A stretch of 64,000 nucleotides of DNA from the NCBI GenBank assembly GCA_900545705.1, contig URAK01000009.1, positions 1 to 64,000 on the forward strand, written 5' to 3'. This DNA comes from an uncultured Opitutales bacterium (lineage in GTDB: Bacteria > Verrucomicrobiota > Verrucomicrobiia > Opitutales > Intestinicryptomonadaceae). Shown here piece after piece: positions 26,871 to 34,219 of this stretch. The position numbers and the translations under genes are program-made. The notes below the pieces were generated by a model. The model worked only from the letters and a program-made list of their open reading frames with translations. It was not told where the DNA came from and ran no database searches. Every line of letters begins with the position of its first letter. The first letter of the stretch is position 1.

Positions 26871-28961
26871 ATGAGGAGAGCGAAATTTTTAAGAATGGCA
26901 GGCATTGCTTTAACTTTGTTTGCGCTGACGGCATGCACTTCGCCGTCGGGCTCGAAAAGCGGCGTTGTCGGCGGTGGGGAGAAAAAAGTCGACGTGCTGT
27001 GCATATATTATCCGCATTGGCATGTTTACCCGAAGGGCGAGGAATGGTTTGGCAAGGGCTGGACTGAATGGGAATTCGTAAAGACAGGCAAGCCTCGCTA
27101 CAAGGGGCACAAATTGCCTTACCGCCCGCTAACCGGATACCTTGACGGTAAAAATCCGGCAGACGTTGCGAAGGAAATAGATTTGGCTTCAAATTCCGGG
27201 ATTACTGTATTTGTGTACGATTGGTATTGGTACGGCGGAAAGCGCACTATGGAGGAATCTCTCGAAGAGGGATTCTTGAAGGCACCCAACCGCGATAAAA
27301 TGAAGTTTGCGATAATGTGGGCGTACCACGATAGAACTGACCAATTCCGTCCCGATCCGGACAAGCCGCGCAGGCGGCTGATGAGCCTCGATGCTTCCCC
27401 GGAGGACTTTAAAAACGCGCTCGAATACTGCATAAAAAAATACTTTAAAGAGCCTAATTATTATAAGATAAATGGTCGGCCGTATTTCATGGTTTACAAT
27501 TCCTCGAAATTTGTAAAGGACCACGGCGGGCCGGAAAATGTTAAGAAGCTTTTTTCCGAAGCCGCAGAGACTATGCGCAAAAACGGCCTTGAACCCGTCT
27601 ATTGGAGCGCCGATGCCGGCTCGAAAGCAGAGGCCGAAATGCTTGCAAAGGCGGGCTTTGACGGAACTACTCGCTACAATGTAAACCCGTACCATGCAAA
27701 CCTGTTTGACAAAAAGCCTGACGGGTTGCTATGCGACTACTCTACCGCAGTTGCGGCGCACGAGAGGCTTTGGCGCGCGGTGTCGGAAGCTCCACTGCCG
27801 AATATTCCCGTTGTGACTATGGGGTGGGATTCTTCCATGCGCTGCCGCAACGACGTTGACTTTCCGTGGCCGAAAGGCGCGAAATATCCGTACGGGCCGA
27901 TTTATTCCAACAATAATCCCGACATATTTCAGTCAATGCTCGAAAAGGCCAAAAAATTTGCGCTGTCTGACCCAAAGAGTCCGGGAGCAATTCTCATAAA
28001 CGCTTGGAACGAGTACACTGAGGGCTCATACCTTCTTCCCGACATTCGGGACGGCGACGCCTACCTGCGGGCGATAGCCGCAGTATTTGGAAGGACTCCC
28101 AAAAACGAGTACGATTACTTTGATTGCGCCACAAAGAAGCAATGCCGCATTCGCGCGGCGGATTTTGAAAACGTATCTTACGGCGAACACTATAAGAATA
28201 AGCTCGACGTGTGGCTGCCCAAAAACGCAAAGGGCAAGACTCCCGCAATAATATACTTCCACGGCGGCGGCTGGACGACAGGGGCGATTGCCGACAGATT
28301 TATAGAGGCGTCCCTCGAAAAAATATTGGGCAAGGGTGTGGCAGTCGTATGCGCGAATTATAGATTCATTCAAGACGCTAATGACGCCGATATATTCCCG
28401 CCTGTCGCAGCCCCTATGGAGGATTGCGCAAAGGTTGTGGAATTTGTAAAATCCAACGCCGCCAAATGGAATATAGATCCTGGAAAAATTGCGGTGAGCG
28501 GAGGTTCTGCCGGCGCATGCTCGGCCTTGTGTGTGGGGCTGTCGCCAGAAACGTCGGGCGGAGTGGCGGCAGTCGGCGTAAATATACCGCAGACTTCCCT
28601 AGATCCAAAACAGATGCGCGAATGGATACCGAACATAACTTACGGCGCGCACGCTTTTGGCATGGGCAGCTTCGACAAATGGCTCTCGGCGCGCGACAAG
28701 CTTTTGCCTTACATAAAAAAATATTCCCCGGCGGGGCTAGTCGCCGATGCTGCAAAGAGAAAATCTCCTAAAAAGATTTTCCTCCAAAATTTTGCCCGTG
28801 AAAAAGCCGGACAAGTCTCGAAAGATCCAACCCACTCTCCAAAGTTTTGCGAGCGGTTTAAGGAAATCTGCGATGCCGAAAAAATCGACTGTAGCATAGT
28901 GTACGGTTCGGCAGAAAAGATGTTTGACGCACTTGCAGATTTTCTTGTCGAAATTAAATGA
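26871..28961 (+). CDS. Lipoprotein fusing a WbsX/GH99-like domain to an esterase-like domain
   Basis: A 696-residue envelope lipoprotein: signal with lipobox LTAC (Cys near 22). Residues about 38-410 match the WbsX/glycoside hydrolase 99-like TIM-barrel family, with YYPHWHVYPKGEEWFGKGWTEW cut into YYPHWH and GWTEW motifs, VYDWYWYGG, and ILINAWNEYTEGSYLLPD, the usual WNEW/TEG signature. About 425-696 is an alpha/beta-hydrolase domain with the oxyanion motif FHGGGW and nucleophile Ser in GGSAGA. The C-terminal part lacks an evident catalytic His: the usual GHGF region reads YGSAEKMFDALADF. It may therefore be an altered or inactive esterase. No close Shine-Dalgarno was seen. Confidence 0.85.
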   Translation: MRRAKFLRMAGIALTLFALTACTSPSGSKSGVVGGGEKKVDVLCIYYPHWHVYPKGEEWFGKGWTEWEFVKTGKPRYKGHKLPYRPLTGYLDGKNPADVAKEIDLASNSGITVFVYDWYWYGGKRTMEESLEEGFLKAPNRDKMKFAIMWAYHDRTDQFRPDPDKPRRRLMSLDASPEDFKNALEYCIKKYFKEPNYYKINGRPYFMVYNSSKFVKDHGGPENVKKLFSEAAETMRKNGLEPVYWSADAGSKAEAEMLAKAGFDGTTRYNVNPYHANLFDKKPDGLLCDYSTAVAAHERLWRAVSEAPLPNIPVVTMGWDSSMRCRNDVDFPWPKGAKYPYGPIYSNNNPDIFQSMLEKAKKFALSDPKSPGAILINAWNEYTEGSYLLPDIRDGDAYLRAIAAVFGRTPKNEYDYFDCATKKQCRIRAADFENVSYGEHYKNKLDVWLPKNAKGKTPAIIYFHGGGWTTGAIADRFIEASLEKILGKGVAVVCANYRFIQDANDADIFPPVAAPMEDCAKVVEFVKSNAAKWNIDPGKIAVSGGSAGACSALCVGLSPETSGGVAAVGVNIPQTSLDPKQMREWIPNITYGAHAFGMGSFDKWLSARDKLLPYIKKYSPAGLVADAAKRKSPKKIFLQNFAREKAGQVSKDPTHSPKFCERFKEICDAEKIDCSIVYGSAEKMFDALADFLVEIK

Positions 28962-29511
28962 GAGGCGCGCGGAGCTTGCCGCTCGCCGCGGGGGTTTTGA
29001 GCAACTTGCGGCGGGGCGGAGAAAAGGCTTACGCTGCGCATTGCATTTGCGCTGTCCACTATTGGAAGTGGCGGCTAAAATGGGTTTGTGCCATAAAAAA
29101 TTTTTACGGGGCAGGGCGCGTATTTATAAACAATATGCGGCGCGCGGGAATGCGAATAATAATGTGGATTTGCCCCTTGCGAATTTTGTTAATTTTCAAA
29201 AAAAAATTTTTCCCCTAAAAAAGACGTTAAACTTTCGGTTTGGCGGGGAGGCTAGGAGATATTTTTTCCGCAAAGCATACAATTTTTTTCAAAAGAATTT
29301 TTTTTATTGAAAAGCGAATTGTATAGCGGTCGCCGTAAACATAAAACTTGCGGAGTAAAATTGCGCGGTACAGATTTCGGAATTCGCCTTGGCTTGTAAA
29401 AATTTCCGCGTCAGGCAAGGCGGAATTTGTGCGGCAGAAAAAATCCCGCCGAATCAATGCCGGATTCCGGCGGGAGAATATTTTAAATTTAGGCTTTGGC
29501 TTGCAGAATAT
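28962..29511. other. Spacer between convergent genes
   Basis: The GC-rich left part and AT-rich right part hold no gene with a ribosome binding site. The leftward terminator of the GH10 gene is at 29438-29475. No terminator for the rightward fusion gene is obvious. Confidence 0.45.
29438..29475 (-). terminator. Intrinsic terminator after GH10 gene
   Basis: On the minus strand TCCCGCCGGAATC pairs with GATTCGGCGGGA with one bulge, followed by TTTTTT. Confidence 0.85.
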
Positions 29512-30933
29512 TTAGTCGGTGTTGCCAACGCCGACGTTTTTCTGGGGGATTGCCTTAATAAAGCGGGTTTTTGCGCCGTTCTTGTGGAAGGGAATGACGG
29601 TTTCGTAGCTTTTCCCGTCTATATTGTATGAGACTTTATATTTGCCGTAGAAACCGCGGAAATCCAACGTTTTTACAGGGGTTTCAGATCCCGCATTAGT
29701 TGTCCATTCATTTTTTATAAGGCGTTTGAGAACGTCGTAAGACTTCTTTTTTGTGAAGTCGAAGTTCAATATGCCCGACTTCCATTTGCCTTCCGCCTTG
29801 CTTGTGCCGTCGACTGTATGCCACCATGTAATGGAATTTACGGCAGGGTGGCTAAACCAAAGGCGATAGAATTTTTCCGCAATGTACGCCTGATTTTCTT
29901 CTCCGACGGGACCTTCTGGAAGCCCCGGTATGGTTATTTCAGTTATTTGCAGCGGGAGGCCAAGCTCGGCGTAGAGGTCGAGCACATTTAGCATAAATTC
30001 GGGGCGGAATGCTTTCCCGTTCAAAATATCGGACCATAATTTTTCGGAAAATATGTGCAGCTGAAGGCCAATTTCGTCCACCTTGCAGCCTCTCAGCATA
30101 AGGTTTTGCACCAGCAGATACAGGGGGCAGTATTCGCGGTTTCTATAAGCGTCGTCCCATGCGTCGGTAAGTTCGTTGTATGTGAAGACAGCGCTTTCTG
30201 GAAGATGCTTGCGCGCTTCTATGAAAGCCTTGTAAACGGCATCCTTATGCATAAATTTTCTGACGTCTGAATCGTAGAAGGTGCAGAACTCGTTGGCGAT
30301 ATTCCAGTACGGAATTTCTGTTCCAAAGCGTTCGCAAACTTTTTTTATGTAGATGTCTGAGGCGGCGGCGGAGTCTTCCGCAGTCTTTTCAACCCATTCC
30401 GGAAAGAACCATTGCTTGTTGAACCACGTCAGACAATGCGCCCGGTAGGTGAGGTCGAGATCCTTGAATTCGTCGAGTACAAATGCCGGCGGTGGGCGGA
30501 AGCGCATGTACGGGGCATTTTTTTCAAATCTATATATACCCGGCTGGGGTTCGTAATATTTCCAAAGAACTGATAGGGTTGCTCCGTTGAAAAGCTCTTC
30601 CCATACGAGCTTTTTCATGTTCTTTACCCTTTGCATGTCTATGTTCCCGTTTTCGTCCTGAGTCGCCGAAATTGCCATTGTTGGCGCGCCGAATACGAAT
30701 TCGTGACGAAGCAGGCTTACTTTTAGGTTCTCAACGGGCTTATCAAAAGTTATCTTAAAGTCGCCTTTTCGGTTTTGCTCGATGCCGCGCTCTATCCTCC
30801 CCTTTATTTCAGGGGAATCCCAAGCGGCCTTCAGTTTGTCTGATACTTCCATGCCGGACTGCAAATTTTTCCCCGATGCGATTGCAGATGCGCATGCAAA
30901 TATTGTAGCAACTAATAATTTGTTTATTCTCAT
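29512..30933 (-). CDS. Secreted GH10 family endo-beta-1,4-xylanase-like enzyme
   Basis: A 473-residue exported glycoside hydrolase expected to cut the xylan backbone. Residues 1-20 are a signal peptide. About 22-90 is a small N-terminal beta region (FDKPVENLKVSLLRHEFVFG), as in GH10 proteins where it shapes the barrel edge. The GH10 TIM barrel runs from about 95 to 410, with AHCLTWFNKQ, the acid/base Glu 215 in YWNIANEF and the nucleophile Glu 332 in LQITEITIP. A C-terminal beta extension of about 55 residues follows, with the GFYGKYKVSY pattern. It is alone on its strand with its own terminator; no Shine-Dalgarno is visible. Confidence 0.92.
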   Translation of the reverse strand: MRINKLLVATIFACASAIASGKNLQSGMEVSDKLKAAWDSPEIKGRIERGIEQNRKGDFKITFDKPVENLKVSLLRHEFVFGAPTMAISATQDENGNIDMQRVKNMKKLVWEELFNGATLSVLWKYYEPQPGIYRFEKNAPYMRFRPPPAFVLDEFKDLDLTYRAHCLTWFNKQWFFPEWVEKTAEDSAAASDIYIKKVCERFGTEIPYWNIANEFCTFYDSDVRKFMHKDAVYKAFIEARKHLPESAVFTYNELTDAWDDAYRNREYCPLYLLVQNLMLRGCKVDEIGLQLHIFSEKLWSDILNGKAFRPEFMLNVLDLYAELGLPLQITEITIPGLPEGPVGEENQAYIAEKFYRLWFSHPAVNSITWWHTVDGTSKAEGKWKSGILNFDFTKKKSYDVLKRLIKNEWTTNAGSETPVKTLDFRGFYGKYKVSYNIDGKSYETVIPFHKNGAKTRFIKAIPQKNVGVGNTD

Positions 30934-31094
30934 TTGCTTTATTTAGTTATATAATTTCGTGTGACGCGTATAAATAATTAAATAATATAAAAACTGTCGG
31001 CTAATCAAGCGCATATTGCGTTTGTGAGTGGCGGAGTTAATTCAAAAAATGCGTGACACGGAAATGTTTTTATGCTTTTTTTATGGCAATCAAG

Positions 31095-31130
31095 GCGCGG
31101 AGATATTCCCCCCTACGGATTGCTCCGCGC
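31095..31130 (+). promoter_or_regulatory. GC-rich stem-loop in the leader of the isomerase gene
   Basis: GCGCGGAG (31095-31102) and CTCCGCGC (31123-31130) form a perfect 8-bp stem with a 20-base loop, ending 32 bases before the ATG. It may be a regulatory leader structure; no known class is recognised. Confidence 0.35.
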
Positions 31131-31162
31131 AAAGAATTCTCAAATCAAAAAGGTAAAAATAT

Positions 31163-32050
31163 ATGATGAACATAAAAACTCTGTTGTTGGCGGCTGTCGC
31201 TTTCTCGATGGTTGGCTGCGCTACCGATTCCGCATGCGCAAAGGCACCGAAAAAGAACATAGCCATTCAAATGTATTCCATGCGCGACGACATTAAGAAA
31301 GACTATGAAGGGTCTGTCAAAAAGCTTGGCGAAATGGGCTATACGGCGGTCGAGGCCGCAGGGTACGGCGGCGGAAAATTCTACGGTAAAACACCGGCTG
31401 AATTTAAGGCAGGAATTGAGGCAGCCGGCATGAAAGTGCTTTCCTCGCATACTACGAAACAACTCTCCCAAAAAGAGCTTGAAACAGGCGATTTCTCGGA
31501 ATCCATGAAGTGGTGGGACGAATGCATTGCGGCGCATAAAGCGGCCGGCATGAAATATATAGTTGCCCCCTGGATGAGCGTCCCCAAGACACTCAAAGAC
31601 CTCAAAACATACTGCAAATACTACAATGAAATCGGCAAGCGCTGCAAGGCTGCCGGCCTTTCCTTCGGATACCACAACCACGCGCACGAGTTCCAGAAGG
31701 TTGAGGGAAAAGTCATGTACGACTATATGCTCGAAAACACTGACCCCGACCTCGTGTTCTTTGAAATGGACGTGTATTGGACTGTAAGAGGCCAAAAAGC
31801 ACCTGTAGACTATTTCAAAAAATATCCGAAGCGTTTTAGGCTTCTGCATATCAAGGACGAAAAAGAGCTTGGCGACAGCGGAATGGTTGGTTTTGATGCA
31901 ATATTCAAGCATGCAGCCGACGCCGGAATGGAATATCCCGTTGTTGAAGTCGAGCGCTATAGCTTTGCTCCTGCGGAAAGCATAAAGAAGAGCATAGATT
32001 ACCTCAATAACGCTCCGTTTGTAAAAAAGAGCTATCCTGAGAAAAAATAG
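31163..32050 (+). CDS. Exported lipoprotein sugar isomerase/epimerase (TIM barrel)
   Basis: A 295-residue protein of the xylose-isomerase-like / AP-endonuclease-2 superfamily, usually metal-dependent sugar isomerases or epimerases. The signal MNIKTLLLAAVAFSMVGC has a lipobox-like VGC, Cys near 19, so it should be membrane-anchored outside the inner membrane. The barrel carries AIQMYSMRD, then GYTAVEAAGYGG, GLSFGYHNHAHEF with likely metal ligands, VFFEMDVYW and LLHIKDEKE, and ends with YPVVEVERY. AAGGT lies 9 bases before the ATG. It is monocistronic with a terminator. The substrate is unknown; a role on sugars oxidised by the Tat-exported oxidoreductase is a guess. Confidence 0.87.
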   Translation: MMNIKTLLLAAVAFSMVGCATDSACAKAPKKNIAIQMYSMRDDIKKDYEGSVKKLGEMGYTAVEAAGYGGGKFYGKTPAEFKAGIEAAGMKVLSSHTTKQLSQKELETGDFSESMKWWDECIAAHKAAGMKYIVAPWMSVPKTLKDLKTYCKYYNEIGKRCKAAGLSFGYHNHAHEFQKVEGKVMYDYMLENTDPDLVFFEMDVYWTVRGQKAPVDYFKKYPKRFRLLHIKDEKELGDSGMVGFDAIFKHAADAGMEYPVVEVERYSFAPAESIKKSIDYLNNAPFVKKSYPEKK

Positions 32051-32094
32051 GCTTTATTGATAGCGCGGGCAATAATTAATTGTCCGATCATTGA

Positions 32095-32124
32095 AAAGCG
32101 ACGGCAAATGCCGCCGCTTTTTTT
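32095..32124 (+). terminator. Intrinsic terminator after isomerase gene
   Basis: The stem AAAGCG-CGGCA with its complement is interrupted by one mismatch and followed by seven T. Confidence 0.8.
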
Positions 32125-32197
32125 GTATAAGTATTAATGCTGATAATGAATGAAATAAGTTTGACTAACAATAGCTTTTTATTAATGTTAAACTAAT

Positions 32198-33772
32198 ATG
32201 AAAATCAAAATTTATGCGCTGTCCTTATTGTTTGTTTTCAATGCGTATATAGCAACAGCTGTTGATTATTATTACAAAGCATCTGTTGGCGACTTTAACG
32301 ACGGCAATTCATGGTATTTAGATGCGTCAAGGACGCAAGTTGCGGGCGCGTATCCGGTCACTGCTGCCGACAATGCGATTTTATTTAAGATGGACAAAAA
32401 TTCCGGAGCTTGGATTAAGCAAATAGATTCCTATATGGGGGATCTCATAGCTTCCGGCAATGCCTCCATTACTTACAGCAAAGTGTTATTGGGGCAATCA
32501 GTTCCAATAAATTTCAACATAGAGGGAAAATTAAAAGTTCAAGCATGCGATGTGGCGACAAAAATGGACTTTAATACAAGTTTTGCCGCCGACGTTTCCG
32601 ACACTGGAAAGCTTGAGCTAAATATAGGCGGAATTGAGGTTGGCGCGGAAGTTTACGGCGGGGGCTCGTACAGCGCATACGGAGATGTAGCCTTGAGTTT
32701 TTCGCTGAGCGACTGGCGCCTCCCCACTACTATAAATGTTGCCGGCGACGTCAAATTGGGCGGCGGAATCATGGGGGTGGATTCCATATCAACCATAACT
32801 TTTAATGCCAACGAGACAAATATTTCAGGAATTGTAGAAATACAGTCGAATGGTTCAAAATATTCGCAATTCTTTATGGCTCGCGACAATGGAACGCTTA
32901 GGCTCGGCGGATTGAAATCCACAATGCGCTCTGACGGCAAATTGGGCGGATCCTTTCTAAATTCGTCGTCGTCGATGAATTCCACTATCGTATTTACAAA
33001 TGCAGCGGGAACGGACTACATGTTCAAGGGCGAATTTTCCGACTTCGGATTATGGGCGACTTCCGGCAGCGGGAAAATGAATGTAGTAATGGAGGGCGAA
33101 GGTACCCAGCGCATATACTCGTACCGTTCTGCCGGAATGGAAAACGCTACAATGAACGGCACTTTTACGATAAAAAGCGGGCGCTTTTTCCTCGAAAATT
33201 CGAGTATAAAGGAGGCCAACAGAAACGGAGCGCTGTCGCTTGAGGGTGGAGTTTTCGGCACTTCGCGCGACGATACTTCCTCAAGTGGAACGGTATATTT
33301 TAAAACTGCCGAATTTAAAAGCGGCGGACTTGCCTATGAGAATTTCGTAAACCAAAATTCCATCGAATCCCAGGCGTCCGATAAGATTGTCATAACCGGC
33401 CAGCTCATCAAGAGCGGCTCGGAGAAAATTTCCGTAGATTTTTCAGATTATAACGGAAATGCTCTTGACTTGAACGGATACGAATTGGCGGAGAGCATAG
33501 ACGGAATTGAAAATTGGATTGAGATACTGACTGCCGGTTCGCTTTCTGGATTTGATATGACAAATTCAATTGGCGAAGGCGAATACGATGCAAACTCCGA
33601 TTTCTATGGAATAGGCGTGGACAATGCGTATGCGGTATTCAAATGGGTGGAGTCGCTTGACAACGGATACAGCTTGCAAGTGGGATTCGCGCAGGTTCCG
33701 GAGCCCTCGGAGGTTGCTGCATTTGCGGGGGCAGCCGCACTCATTGCGATTATGTTGCGCAGGCGCAGGTAG
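32198..33772 (+). CDS. PEP-CTERM sorting domain protein
   Basis: A 524-residue exported protein. Residues 1-21 are a signal peptide. The body is a long low-complexity beta-helix-like or autotransporter-like region rich in Gly, Ser, Asn and Thr (for example GNASITYSKVLLG and NSSSSMNSTIVF). The C-terminus is a textbook PEP-CTERM signal: VPEPSE at about 500-505, a hydrophobic helix, and the final RRRR, which exosortase/archaeosortase-type enzymes process for envelope anchoring. Exosortase is not in the window. The leader lacks a Shine-Dalgarno and a terminator follows. Such proteins are abundant in Verrucomicrobiota, and their individual roles are mostly unknown. Confidence 0.9.
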   Translation: MKIKIYALSLLFVFNAYIATAVDYYYKASVGDFNDGNSWYLDASRTQVAGAYPVTAADNAILFKMDKNSGAWIKQIDSYMGDLIASGNASITYSKVLLGQSVPINFNIEGKLKVQACDVATKMDFNTSFAADVSDTGKLELNIGGIEVGAEVYGGGSYSAYGDVALSFSLSDWRLPTTINVAGDVKLGGGIMGVDSISTITFNANETNISGIVEIQSNGSKYSQFFMARDNGTLRLGGLKSTMRSDGKLGGSFLNSSSSMNSTIVFTNAAGTDYMFKGEFSDFGLWATSGSGKMNVVMEGEGTQRIYSYRSAGMENATMNGTFTIKSGRFFLENSSIKEANRNGALSLEGGVFGTSRDDTSSSGTVYFKTAEFKSGGLAYENFVNQNSIESQASDKIVITGQLIKSGSEKISVDFSDYNGNALDLNGYELAESIDGIENWIEILTAGSLSGFDMTNSIGEGEYDANSDFYGIGVDNAYAVFKWVESLDNGYSLQVGFAQVPEPSEVAAFAGAAALIAIMLRRRR

Positions 33773-33799
33773 GCAGATTTTGATATAATGATTTTTCGG

Positions 33800-33829
33800 C
33801 CCGCTAAAATTTTTTTAGCGGGTCTTTTT
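33800..33829 (+). terminator. Intrinsic terminator after PEP-CTERM gene
   Basis: CCCGCTAAAA pairs with TTTTAGCGGG around a 3-base loop, followed by TCTTTTT. Confidence 0.85.
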
Positions 33830-34155
33830 AGCCCGAATTTAATTGAAAGTATTGGAGCAATGCAGAGATGCTAAGGTTGTTAGCACCGATAGACGTTGCC
33901 GGGCGCTGGACAGTTTGGCAAGGAAATGGCTGTTTGTCTAAGATAGATAATTATGCGCTTGATATGCTTGAAAAATGTGCAACGGGCGTTTGACGTGCGG
34001 TTTAGTCGTGGCGATAGTTGCATACTCTGCAATGCCGGGAAAAATTTTAGATATTTTAATTGTTTGCGTATTCGCTGGTTCCATATGCGGTTTTAATTGG
34101 GCGCATTTTTTACTTCAATAACGTCCATAGATAAAAAATCGGCGTACAACGCTCC

Positions 34156-34208
34156 AAAAAAGTCCCCTCCTGAGCCGCAAACAAAAAAGTTTCTGGCGGC
34201 AGAGGGGA
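34156..34208 (-). terminator. Probable terminator after GH50-like gene
   Basis: On the minus strand CCCCTC plus GCCGC pair with GCGGC plus GAGGGG around an interrupted stem, followed by TTTTTT. Confidence 0.65.
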
Positions 34209-34219
34209 AATAAAAGAAC

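Larger units (their letters stand above)
33773..34219. other. Spacer between convergent genes
   Basis: It holds the rightward terminator at 33800-33829 and the leftward terminator at 34156-34208. No gene or RNA was recognised between them. Confidence 0.5.

Noticed and set aside
28958..29218. 86-codon frame after the fusion lipoprotein gene
   Set aside because: It overlaps the end of that gene, is rich in Arg/Trp/Cys like random GC-rich DNA, and has no start signal.
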